Below are positions 15,624-24,414 of a stretch of DNA of 64,000 nt, one piece after another (the stretch's first letter is position 1; every line of letters begins with the position of its first letter). The notes under the pieces were generated by a model. The model was not told where the DNA came from. It saw only the letters and a list, made by a program, of their open reading frames with translations, and ran no database searches. This stretch comes from Anaerolineales bacterium. Lineage in GTDB: Bacteria > Chloroflexota > Anaerolineae > 4572-78 > J111. The position numbers were made by a program, and so were the translations under genes. The stretch is taken from NCBI GenBank assembly GCA_020634935.1, contig JACKAT010000001.1:124001-188000 (forward strand). The letters run 5' to 3'.

Positions 15624-15706
15624 AGGGTAAGCAGTAGGGAGTCAGGAGTAGGGAGTAGGGAAATAAAAAATCATCTTACTCCCTACTTCTGACTTCCTAC
15701 TCCCCG
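15624..15706. repeat. Word-arm hairpin repeat, family D copy 2
   Basis: Left arm CAGTAGGGAGTCAGGAGTAG..., right arm ACTCCCTACTTCTGACTTCC..., around an A/T-rich centre. It lies between the flavoenzyme gene and the MttB gene and could affect the ratio of their transcripts. Confidence 0.8.
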
Positions 15707-15737
15707 GTTTGAATACCCAGGCGGCGGCGCGAGTCAA

Positions 15738-18203
15738 TTACGATTTAAGTTTTTCCATGTTCGGATCATACAGCGGCTCGGCGACGACCGTAGCCGGATA
15801 ACGTTCGCCGAAATATTCAATTTCGAGTTGAGTGCCTTCTTGCGTCTGTGCGCTGGGCAGATAGCCGTACATGACAAATTTCTCCACGGCGTAGCCATAA
15901 TTGGCGCTGGTTACGTGGCCGATGCATTGGCCGTCGGCAAAAATGGCTTCGTAGCCTAAGGCCATGCCGCCGTTGTTGAAGGTTAGGCAGCACAGCTTCT
16001 TTTTGAGCGGCTTGTCTTTGAGCTTCAGGCACGCCTCGCGACCGATGAAATCGCCTTTTTTCAGCTTGACCGTCCAGCCCAAACCCGACTCGTAAGGGTT
16101 GTACTCGGTGTAGACATCGCCGCCCCACAGCCGGTAGCCTTTCTCCAGCCGCAGTGAGTCGAACGCCCCCATCCCGGCGGCGACCATGTCGAACTCGCGG
16201 CCGGCTTCCCACAGCAAATCCCACGTTTGCAGCGCCATATCGACCGGGAAATGCAGCTCCCAGCCTAACTCGCCGGCGTAGGAGATGCGCAGGGCCAGCA
16301 CCGGCGTCAGGCCGATGGTGATCCATTGAGCGGTGAAGTAGGGAAAGGATTCGTTGCTGACGTCGGCGGTAGTCACTTTCTCCAGCACCTTACGCGCGTT
16401 CGGTCCCCACAAGCCCAAAGCGGTGTAGCTGTTCGAAATATCGGCGACCGTGACCGAGCCGTCTTGCGGCGCGTACTGCTGCACCCAGGCCAAATCCTGG
16501 GGCAGCGTGCCCTCCCCGACGAACAGCCAAAAGCTGTCCGCCGCGACGCGAGCCACAGTTAGATCGCGTTTGACGCCGCCTTTGGGGGTTAGCCACGTGG
16601 TGTAAACCACGCGCCCCACCGCCACATCCATCTGGTTGCTGCACAGGTAGTTGACACACGCCGCCGCCCCGCTGCCTTTGACCTCGATAATCGACAGGCC
16701 GGTCAGGTCGAACAGGGCCACGTTCTCGCGGGTGGCCAGATGCTCGGCGCCCTGAATGCGCGACCAATGCTGGGTCGCCCAGCCGGTGCGCGCCGGAATC
16801 CGGTCGTCATATTTTTCCAACAGGCGGCTGTTTTCCTCGAACCAGTTGGGCAGTTCCACCCCGGCGAATGCCGTATATTCCGCCTTGAGATCTTGCAGCC
16901 GAGGATAGAACGGACTCAGGCGCACGTTGCGCGGCTCCGAGACCGATTGGCGGGGGTGAACGATATCGTACACTTCCCGGTAATTTTTCTTGGTGATGAC
17001 GCTGGTGTAGGCGTCGGTGGTTTGGAAGCCGTGGAAGCGGTGAATGTGGGCCTGGCGCATATCCCATTCCGGCTCGCCGGTGTCCATCCACTCGGCCACC
17101 GATTTGGCCACGCCGCCGGCGTGGGTAATCCACGAGGCCACCGCCGCCCAGAAGCCCTTCACCCGCGACTCGCCGATGATCGGCATCCCGTCAATCGAGA
17201 AGGCAAACATGCCGTTGATGCCCGACTCAATTTCGGCGTCGCGCAGTACCGGCAGCAGGTTTTGGGCCTGCCCCCACGGCTGGCCGAAGAAATCGTCCGG
17301 GGTAAAGGGATTGATGGCCGTTTTTTGCAGCTCTCGGGGCCGCACCATGTGAGGCCGGTGCCAGTAGCTGCCGATGCCGTAGCCGTCCCAATGCTGGCGA
17401 TAATACATGGCCGAGTCAAGCTCGCGGGTGGTGGGGTAGATCACTTCCTGATCTTTATCGTTGCGGTCGAACTGGGCCAGTTGGGGCAGCGGTTTGGTGC
17501 GGACATATTGGTGTTCAAAGGCCATCAACGGCAAGGCGACGCCAAGTTTTTCGCTCAGCGCCGGGGCCCAGATGTTGGCGCACAGCAGCACCTGCTCGCA
17601 CTCGATGCGGGGCATGGCCGGGTTGTCGGTCAGCACGGCGGCGACGCGGCCGTTGGTCACTTCGATGTCGGTCATGGCCGTGTGGCCGATAAAGCGCGCG
17701 CCGCCGGTTGCTTCGGCATCGCGGGCCAGCGCCGCCGAGACATCGGCCCCTTTGCAGATGCCGCCGCTGGGAATAAATAAGCTGCCCACGAACGCTTCTT
17801 CATTAATAATGGGCAGCTTGGCTTTGGTTTCGGCCAGGGTCAGCAGATGGGACTCGCAGCCGAAGCCCTGCGACTCGCCGTGCAGCCGGATCAAATCCTG
17901 CCAGCGCGTCTCCGAAATGGCCACTTCCAACTGGCCGACTCGATTAAAGGTGTTCCGGTCGGTGCGGAACGGTTTCAAGCCGCTGATCAACCGCGAGGTG
18001 TAGCTGCCCAGTTGGGTCAGCAGTTTGGAGTGGCTGAGCGGCACCACCCCCCCCGGCGCGTGCGACGTTGAGCCGTCGTTTTCAAACAGTTCGCCTTTAT
18101 CGATCAACACGATATCGCGCCAGCCGAATTGAGTCAGGTGGTAGGCCACGGCACAGCCGACAATGCCTGAGCCAATGATGACTAAGCGCACTTTTTCTGA
18201 CAT
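15738..18203 (-). CDS. Dimethylglycine/sarcosine dehydrogenase-like flavoenzyme with GcvT domain
   Basis: 821 aa. The N-terminal FAD-dependent DAO domain starts with VRLVIIGSGIVGCAVAYHL. The STSHAPGG segment places a His where these enzymes bind FAD covalently. A linker (FAO_M) region follows, then from about residue 430 an aminomethyltransferase (GcvT) domain with LFDLTGLSIIEVKG, a GELGWELHFP segment and a GcvT C-terminal barrel. The family oxidatively demethylates dimethylglycine or sarcosine and passes the one-carbon unit to tetrahydrofolate. With the downstream MttB homologue it suggests stepwise removal of methyl groups from a betaine-like compound. The exact substrate is inference. Confidence 0.85.
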   Translation of the reverse strand: MSEKVRLVIIGSGIVGCAVAYHLTQFGWRDIVLIDKGELFENDGSTSHAPGGVVPLSHSKLLTQLGSYTSRLISGLKPFRTDRNTFNRVGQLEVAISETRWQDLIRLHGESQGFGCESHLLTLAETKAKLPIINEEAFVGSLFIPSGGICKGADVSAALARDAEATGGARFIGHTAMTDIEVTNGRVAAVLTDNPAMPRIECEQVLLCANIWAPALSEKLGVALPLMAFEHQYVRTKPLPQLAQFDRNDKDQEVIYPTTRELDSAMYYRQHWDGYGIGSYWHRPHMVRPRELQKTAINPFTPDDFFGQPWGQAQNLLPVLRDAEIESGINGMFAFSIDGMPIIGESRVKGFWAAVASWITHAGGVAKSVAEWMDTGEPEWDMRQAHIHRFHGFQTTDAYTSVITKKNYREVYDIVHPRQSVSEPRNVRLSPFYPRLQDLKAEYTAFAGVELPNWFEENSRLLEKYDDRIPARTGWATQHWSRIQGAEHLATRENVALFDLTGLSIIEVKGSGAAACVNYLCSNQMDVAVGRVVYTTWLTPKGGVKRDLTVARVAADSFWLFVGEGTLPQDLAWVQQYAPQDGSVTVADISNSYTALGLWGPNARKVLEKVTTADVSNESFPYFTAQWITIGLTPVLALRISYAGELGWELHFPVDMALQTWDLLWEAGREFDMVAAGMGAFDSLRLEKGYRLWGGDVYTEYNPYESGLGWTVKLKKGDFIGREACLKLKDKPLKKKLCCLTFNNGGMALGYEAIFADGQCIGHVTSANYGYAVEKFVMYGYLPSAQTQEGTQLEIEYFGERYPATVVAEPLYDPNMEKLKS

Positions 18204-18237
18204 GCATCCCTCCTCGGGTTATTGAGGAATGGCGGAG

Positions 18238-18306
18238 TTAGGTAATTGGTAAATAGTAATTGGTTATTTGACTCGAATTACCAGTTACCAGTAACTAATT
18301 ATCTAT
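18238..18306. repeat. Hairpin repeat of GGTAATTGG words
   Basis: Left arm GGTAATTGGTAAATAGTAATTGG, right arm AATTACCAGTTACCAGTAACT-type sequence, inverted to each other. It is the same design as the family D hairpins with a different word, upstream of the flavoenzyme gene. Confidence 0.6.
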
Positions 18307-18388
18307 CTCTATTGACCGCCGTTCCGATATGATATGTAGATTTTCCGGTGTAGACAGAGTGTACCACATTTATAACGGCGTTGGAAAG

Positions 18389-21300
18389 TCAACTCCCCCG
18401 GGCCAGTAAATCCAACGCCCGGCTGACTTTGCCTTCCGCTTTCCAGTAATTAAATTTGGTGGTATTGAGATGCTCGGTGATGCCGCCCAATTGGCGGACG
18501 CGGTCGATCATCTTATCGGGTCCGCCAGGGTTGTCATCCATCAGGCCGTCCCACAGGGCGATCAGCCGCATGCGGTCGATGCCGTGGATAAAGGAGGAGT
18601 ATAGCGCCCAGCGTTCATTGCGCTCGTACATATTATCGCCAAATTTGACCCGGCCCAGATAATCCGGCTGCAGCCAGATTTTGACGTTGGCATTGTTGCG
18701 GATATTGTAAAAGCGTTCGATCCAGTGGTCGCCGGCGTAACTGACCGAGCGCTGGATATAACGCGCCTCCTCAAACGGTAGATGAACTTCCACCGTCATG
18801 TCCCGTTCCAAACAAACCTCGATAAAAATGATGTCGCCGCCGGCCGCCGCCCCGCAGGTCACGGCCAGATCGTGACGATCGGCTTCGAATTTGTCTAAGG
18901 CTTTACCAATGCGATCGCGGACTTCTTTTTCCATAGCCGGCGGGAAGCGCGGCTCGGCGCGACTGGACGGATCGATGGGATGGCCGGAAAAGATGAATAC
19001 TTGCGGCGGGTCTGGAAAACCGCCCACATCGATGCTTTCTTCTTCGTGATGAATCCGATCCAGTTCCCCCCTGATGGCGTCGATGCCGGCCTGAACATAT
19101 TCGGGCCGAAAGCCTAGCGATTGCAGCAGTTTGAGCTGACTCAAGGCCGACTTGAGATTGTAGACATTTTTGCGAGCGGCGGTTAGGGCTTTCTTGTAAG
19201 CGCGGCTGATCTTGACCGGGTCTTCAGCAATGCTGACCTGCAACTCGGCCAGCGACACCAGCGCCCAATAGTCAGTGGTATCCTTTTCGGTTCTGTTTTC
19301 TAGAGCGAACTGAACCGCACCCTTGATTTTAGGCAAGTCACCGCGAATGGCTTCGACATCGGGATCATCGGTTAGATTGTTTTGGCTGGCCATAGCGTCA
19401 ACCAGCATCGCCAGGCTCAGCGCGTTGATGCCGGGATAGTAGTTGTTTTGATCCAGCCGATAGCCGACCAGGTAGGTATGGACGGCTTTGATAAGCCAAT
19501 GGAGGGCATTAAATGCTTCTATTAACCGCTGATTTTCATCTTTAATATCTTCCCACGTTTCGGTCCACATCTGTTTGTAGATGCGCCCCAGAAATGACAT
19601 GGCCTCGATATCTTTGGGATCGTCCTGTAAAAGCCGTTCCAATTTGACAATCGCTTCGTCGGTTCGATTGAGGCGGTTGAGGTGAAAGGATTCTTCGCGG
19701 CGAAATTCGTTGTTGCGCGGGTTGATTTCCAGGCCATGACGATACTGCTGCAAGGCCAGTTCAAAGCGACCCAATCCACGCATAGCCCGGCCGGCTTCGC
19801 TGATGGCTTCTTCGCGAATAAGCGGGTTTCTGATCTCCTCGGTTAGCAGCAGGATGTCGCCAATCCGTTTTTGCCGCTGCGAAATGGTTACGCGCTCGCG
19901 CCATTCGTTGTACTCGCGCCAGAAGCCAGTTGCCAGCGGGGTACGGAGGGTTTTGCGATCCGGCTCAGCCAGGCCATCGAGCAAGTTGAAGATGGGGCTG
20001 TGGACACGGTCGATGTCGGAGGCCCAGGTTTCACGAGTAATTTTGGTGATGGCCTGTTTGTCTTTTTCGATGTGGTCGGGATCGGGCCGGCCGTTTTTAT
20101 CGATCTGGTATGGAATGGTGCGGACGTTAAAAATGTCGAACGGCAGGTAGGGCCGCCCCGATTGAATGTGAACCAGGCCACGTTTGCGGACAGCATGGCG
20201 TACGCCCAATTCATAAAATACATTGGCATTGTCGATGCTCAAATCGGCGATGACCATATCGGCCAGCAAAAGTTCCTGGAACATATCGGTCAGGATGTCG
20301 CCGCTGACGCTTTCTTGATCGGCTCGGAACGACTCGAAACCGGCGGCCTCTACTGCCGGTTTGATCAGGTCATAATAGATGCTGTCAAAGTCGATCCAGC
20401 GGCCGTCGGGGCCTTGTTTGCGGCCAAATGGCATAACGACAAAAGCGTGGGGGGAGCCTCGTTTTCTGGAATGGTAGCCGCGCGTTTCTTCCAAATCATC
20501 CTGATCTATAACCATCAGTGCGGTCTTGGTCTTGATGATTTTCTGGTCGATCGTCTCCGCTTTGCCGTTGACCGCCTCGACTACACCTTCGATGATATCC
20601 GGCTTGTCAGCTTCGATGGGTTGGGGTTCCACCGTGGTTATCGTTTCGGCTACAACCACCGCCGCGTGCTCGGGCTCATCATCATGCTCGAGGAAGGCGG
20701 CCGAGCCTGACAGCAAGAGCACTTCCTCCAGCGCATCCTCTTTTTTGCCCTTCAGTTCCTCGATGGCGTGCCACATTTCGCTGGCGTGTTTGTTATACTG
20801 GCTCCAAATCACTTTCTCGGTGCCAATCACCAACTTAAAAAACTCCACGCCGGTTTGTTCCTGTTTATCTAAACTAAACCACCAGTCACGGATGATATTC
20901 AAGCCGGCGATGAGCTGGTTATAGGTATTGATTTTAGTGTCGATGTCTCGCGGCTCTAGCCAGGTCATTAACGCTGCGGCGGCGAAAATGGCCACAGCTA
21001 CCCAGGCGCTAAATTGGCCGCCGGGAATGGCGGCTAGCAGCATGCTGAAGCCAGCCGTGACAAACAATCCTATGTTTAAGTAGTAGCGCTGTGTTTGGGG
21101 TTCGGCCAGCTCCCGATTGTATATCTCAATCTGTTTTTCCAGCCGGTAGCGTAAGTAGTCGGCTGGGGAGAGGCGGGTAAAGCCGGGATCGCTGTTGGGA
21201 TCGGCCGGATCGTAGTCGGGCGGCAGCTCGCCTGGGTAGGGTTTGAGGATCAATTCGGCGCCAAAACCTTCGGCTACACGCCGTTGAATCTTAGTGATGC

Positions 21301-21718
21301 GATCACTTAGCCACACTTCACATTCTTCATGCCACTGCAAAATGGTTCGATACAGGTAGATCTCTTTTTTGATCTCTTCAGCGGCGGTTCGTAAATCTTC
21401 GGAACTTTCCCGCTGCTGCGACCGCATTAACAGCGCGTAAATGATGAAATTGGAGATGAGGACAACCACCAAAACCACCCGCAGCACTTCGCCGATGGTA
21501 CTGAATATCCACCAGCCGTCGGCTTCAAGAAAACTGACCGCACTGTAACTGTTAATAAAAACGGCCAGCAGGACGGCGAACATCGCCAGGGCAGTGGCCG
21601 CTTTTCTTAAGTAGACGCGCTGTGTAGCTCCAACTTTCGCATTAAAATCGAATTCGGCGTAGCGTTCCCAGGCTGATTTGAGAGCCAGTGAGTTAAGCTG
21701 CTTTTTTTCTCGGGCCAT
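18389..21718 (-). CDS. SLATT-like/TIR-like/TPR/SLOG-like fusion (TRAFs-binding-type protein)
   Basis: 1109 aa from the ATG at 21718, which has AAGAGG upstream; a TTG at 21754 is weaker. Four transmembrane segments occur in two pairs (about 40-62, 80-98, 212-232, 235-253), as in SLATT-type two-helix membrane effectors. At about 410-560 lies a TIR/nucleoside-deoxyribosyltransferase-like Rossmann domain: HAFVVMPFG, AGFESFRADQE, ADMVIADLSIDNANVFYELG. A TPR-like DUF4071 region follows. The last ~200 residues look like SLOG: VFIFSGHPID, AVTCGAAAGGDIIFIEVCLER. SLOG, TIR and SLATT domains are known from nucleotide-signal conflict systems, so a one-polypeptide sensor-effector is plausible. It is a single-gene unit. 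Confidence 0.72.
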   Translation of the reverse strand: MAREKKQLNSLALKSAWERYAEFDFNAKVGATQRVYLRKAATALAMFAVLLAVFINSYSAVSFLEADGWWIFSTIGEVLRVVLVVVLISNFIIYALLMRSQQRESSEDLRTAAEEIKKEIYLYRTILQWHEECEVWLSDRITKIQRRVAEGFGAELILKPYPGELPPDYDPADPNSDPGFTRLSPADYLRYRLEKQIEIYNRELAEPQTQRYYLNIGLFVTAGFSMLLAAIPGGQFSAWVAVAIFAAAALMTWLEPRDIDTKINTYNQLIAGLNIIRDWWFSLDKQEQTGVEFFKLVIGTEKVIWSQYNKHASEMWHAIEELKGKKEDALEEVLLLSGSAAFLEHDDEPEHAAVVVAETITTVEPQPIEADKPDIIEGVVEAVNGKAETIDQKIIKTKTALMVIDQDDLEETRGYHSRKRGSPHAFVVMPFGRKQGPDGRWIDFDSIYYDLIKPAVEAAGFESFRADQESVSGDILTDMFQELLLADMVIADLSIDNANVFYELGVRHAVRKRGLVHIQSGRPYLPFDIFNVRTIPYQIDKNGRPDPDHIEKDKQAITKITRETWASDIDRVHSPIFNLLDGLAEPDRKTLRTPLATGFWREYNEWRERVTISQRQKRIGDILLLTEEIRNPLIREEAISEAGRAMRGLGRFELALQQYRHGLEINPRNNEFRREESFHLNRLNRTDEAIVKLERLLQDDPKDIEAMSFLGRIYKQMWTETWEDIKDENQRLIEAFNALHWLIKAVHTYLVGYRLDQNNYYPGINALSLAMLVDAMASQNNLTDDPDVEAIRGDLPKIKGAVQFALENRTEKDTTDYWALVSLAELQVSIAEDPVKISRAYKKALTAARKNVYNLKSALSQLKLLQSLGFRPEYVQAGIDAIRGELDRIHHEEESIDVGGFPDPPQVFIFSGHPIDPSSRAEPRFPPAMEKEVRDRIGKALDKFEADRHDLAVTCGAAAGGDIIFIEVCLERDMTVEVHLPFEEARYIQRSVSYAGDHWIERFYNIRNNANVKIWLQPDYLGRVKFGDNMYERNERWALYSSFIHGIDRMRLIALWDGLMDDNPGGPDKMIDRVRQLGGITEHLNTTKFNYWKAEGKVSRALDLLARGS

Positions 21719-21807
21719 GGTTAAGCCTCTTTCTTCAGGGGTAAGATTAAACAACCCAAGTTACCGTTGGCCGGTCAACGATAAGAAACCCAAAACTTTA
21801 CTGCGGT

Positions 21808-21870
21808 GAAGTAGGGAGTCAGGAGTAAGAAGTAGGGGATTTTCCATTACTCCCTACTTCTTACTCCCCA
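21808..21870. repeat. Word-arm hairpin repeat, family D copy 3
   Basis: GAAGTAGGGAGTCAGGAGTA... and ...TACTCCCTACTTCTTACTCC form the arms, with a short centre. It lies upstream of the SLATT/SLOG-like gene. Confidence 0.8.
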
Positions 21871-21980
21871 ATTTGGACGTATAGCCGGCAACTTGAATTA
21901 GACATATCTTACCACAGATTTTAAAAAAATTAACGTTTAGCGAGTGGGATAGGTCTGGTAAAGAGGTGGGTCGGGAGTGG

Positions 21981-24065
21981 TTATTCGGTCGGTTCCATAA
22001 TCGGCAAAACTACGTGGAAGATGCTTCCCTGGCCGGGAATACCATCGCTTTCCGCATAGATTTTACCTTCGTGGGCTTCAACAGCCAGCTTACAGAACGC
22101 CAGCCCCAAACCGACCCCGGATATGGAGGTCGAATAATCGGCCCGAGAAAATTTATCAAAGATGCTGGTTAAATTTTGGGGGCTAATACCCGGCCCGTCA
22201 TCTGACACTGTAAAATGTAATTCAGACTCGGTGACATTGGTCGAGACCACAATATGGCCTTCCAAAGGTGTGTATTTAACCGCGTTACCCACAACGTTGA
22301 TGAGCACCCGCCGGATGAGACTGGTGTCGAGCCAAACCGCCAGATCGTCCGGAACCGGATCGATAATCAGTGCCATATCTTTGGCCTCGGCCTGCGGTCC
22401 AACCTGTTCTTGAACGGCTAGCAGCAGCTCCGCGATGTCGGTCATACTGCGCTGCAGAGGCACTTCCCCCTCTTCCAGGCGACTCACGTCGAGCATCGAG
22501 TCGACCAAATCTTTAATGGTTTGTCCGCTTCGTTTGGCCATATCCAAAAAAGTAGGCAGTTTGGGATGGTTAGGTTGTGTTGCCAGCATCATCTTGATCA
22601 GATCGATGATGTTGATGATGTTGCCCAGGGGGCCTCGCAAATCATGAACTAACATGTGGACCATATCTTGCCGCAGTTGCTCGATTTCTTTGCGGGCCGA
22701 TATATCGCGGCCAACCCACTCGACGCCCTCTTTGCCTTTATATTGAATCTGGCGAACTTTGATCTCCAGCGGCACCGTTTGGCGGTAGGCGTCCTTGACT
22801 TCCAGTTCGATCGAGGGTTCCCGCCAAACTTTGAGGCGTTTGGTTTGTTCAGCTAAGTACTTCTTAAGCTGCGGATCGATAAAAGAGATAGTGCTTCTAA
22901 TGAAAAACTCTTTGGGCCGGCGCAAAATCAGGCAGGCTTTGCGATTGATGTCCAAAATGATACCATCATAATCAGTTATGAAGATGATATCGGTACTATC
23001 TTCAAATAGAGAGGCATAGGTGGCCTCGGCTTTTTGCAGTTGGGTGACAGCCTGGGCATTGGCCACGGCTGTGGCGGCGTGATCGGCAAACGTGGCCACG
23101 ATTTTAACCGTGTCTTCTTGATATTTATCCAGTTCGTGACTATCGACAGTAAGAATGCCGACCGCTTGACCACGAGCAATGAGGGGAGCGCCGATCCAAC
23201 TGCGTACGTTTTTAGAGGACACGCTTTTGACCCAATGCGGCTCCTGATCGACATCGGGAATGACAAACGGAATCTTCATGTAAATGGCTTGAAAGTTGGG
23301 GCTGTACTCGTCATAAGTGAGCCGTACTTTGAGCGCCTCCTCGATGTTGTCGAACCCTTTGGCCGCTCGCACCGCCAAAGTGGCGTCATCCTCAAATAGC
23401 AATATCGAGCTGCTGTCATAGTCTACCACCAGGCGAAGCTGTTCCAGAATGAGGTCGAGGACTTCGTCAAGATCAAGGGACGAGTTGATGGTCTGGGTGG
23501 TGGAGGTCAAGGTGTCGGCCAGTCGCCGCCGCTGCTGTTCGGCTTCAAAGAGGCGAGCGTTGGTTAAGGCGAACGCGGCCTGGTCAGCGATAATGCTCAG
23601 CATCGCCAGGTCGCCCTCTTCAAATTTTTTCGGCTGGCGGCTGGTAATGGTCAAAATGCCGATCAACGTATCGGGCAGTTGAATGGGTACGCAGACGGCG
23701 CTTCGAACTTCAACCAGCTCGGGGTTTGACGCGTCTTGGTACCAGCGCTCATCGTCGTTAACATCCTCGATAAGGACTCCGGTTCGATTCTGCCGAACCC
23801 AGCCGGCTACCCCGTGTTGGGTGATCGTTTCCATCACCGTTGCGCTGCGTTTCTGCATTTTGAAGTCGCTGAAGGCCAGATTGGTCGCCAGCTTACCTTC
23901 TGCATCAAATAGAATCAAGCTGGCATCCGAGGCGCCAACCGCCGCAACGGTAGCCGACAGCACATTACGTAAAACCTGATCGATCTCTAAATCCGCGTTA
24001 AACTCCCGTGTGACCAAATATAATAGGTCCAGCCGTGAACTTACGCGAGGGGTATCAAGAGACAT
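21981..24065 (-). CDS. GAF-GAF-PAS sensor histidine kinase
   Basis: 694 aa, cytoplasmic, with no membrane segment. Two GAF domains (about 20-170 and 190-345) are followed by a PAS/PAC domain (about 350-465, with ...DIIFITDYDGIILDINRKA). A HisKA H-box follows, with the phospho-accepting His in MLVHDLRGPLGNI. The HATPase_c domain shows the N box NVVGNAVKYTP, G1 VSDDGPGIS, F box FDKFSRAD and G2 GVGLGLAFCK. It should autophosphorylate in response to a ligand or redox signal bound by the GAF/PAS domains. No response regulator gene is adjacent, so the partner is unknown. Confidence 0.9.
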   Translation of the reverse strand: MSLDTPRVSSRLDLLYLVTREFNADLEIDQVLRNVLSATVAAVGASDASLILFDAEGKLATNLAFSDFKMQKRSATVMETITQHGVAGWVRQNRTGVLIEDVNDDERWYQDASNPELVEVRSAVCVPIQLPDTLIGILTITSRQPKKFEEGDLAMLSIIADQAAFALTNARLFEAEQQRRRLADTLTSTTQTINSSLDLDEVLDLILEQLRLVVDYDSSSILLFEDDATLAVRAAKGFDNIEEALKVRLTYDEYSPNFQAIYMKIPFVIPDVDQEPHWVKSVSSKNVRSWIGAPLIARGQAVGILTVDSHELDKYQEDTVKIVATFADHAATAVANAQAVTQLQKAEATYASLFEDSTDIIFITDYDGIILDINRKACLILRRPKEFFIRSTISFIDPQLKKYLAEQTKRLKVWREPSIELEVKDAYRQTVPLEIKVRQIQYKGKEGVEWVGRDISARKEIEQLRQDMVHMLVHDLRGPLGNIINIIDLIKMMLATQPNHPKLPTFLDMAKRSGQTIKDLVDSMLDVSRLEEGEVPLQRSMTDIAELLLAVQEQVGPQAEAKDMALIIDPVPDDLAVWLDTSLIRRVLINVVGNAVKYTPLEGHIVVSTNVTESELHFTVSDDGPGISPQNLTSIFDKFSRADYSTSISGVGLGLAFCKLAVEAHEGKIYAESDGIPGQGSIFHVVLPIMEPTE

Positions 24066-24094
24066 AAGGTAATTCTCTCATCTTCGGCAGATAA

Positions 24095-24262
24095 TAGCGT
24101 TCATAGCGTTTATAGAGTTTGTAGAATTTGTAGGGTTTATTGAGCTAGGGGAGGTTACCGGGTTATCTAGCAACGAGTAAAGTTCTTTTTTGGCAAAATG
24201 CGATTGTTATTTGATCTGAAACTCGTTAAACTCTATGAACTCACTAAACTCTAAGAACTTAA
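24095..24262. repeat. AGAGTTT-word hairpin repeat, family F copy 1
   Basis: The reverse complement of this stretch matches 48490-48625 over more than 100 bp, including GAGTTTCAGATCAAATAA and a CCAAAAAAGAA core flanked by arms of ATAGAGTTT/AAACTCTAT words. There are two copies in opposite orientation in this window. Confidence 0.75.
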
Positions 24263-24276
24263 TAAGGTCTATTGTT

Positions 24277-24414
24277 CTTAAGAAACTGGTTTAAAAGTCC
24301 AACCGGCTAAGGTGGGTTCAGTCTATTAACCTGAAACGAGGTTGAAAAAATCTCATATCAGCCCAATCTTAGGCCATTTTTAGACTGAACCCATCTTTTA
24401 AAACAGCTTCTAAG
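24277..24414. repeat. Palindromic element ending in the cpaF stop codon
   Basis: Inverted pairs: TGGGTTCAGTCTA (24311-24323) with TAGACTGAACCCA (24381-24393), and an outer, looser pair CTTAAGAAACTGGTTTAAAAG / CTTTTAAAACAGCTTCTAAG. The right edge overlaps the TAG stop of the CpaF gene (24410-24412). Together with the preceding repeat this fills the 24066-24409 gap. Confidence 0.65.

Noticed and set aside
16740..17780. 346-codon plus-strand frame opposite the flavoenzyme
   Set aside because: Antisense shadow of a clearly coding GC-rich gene; no domain pattern.
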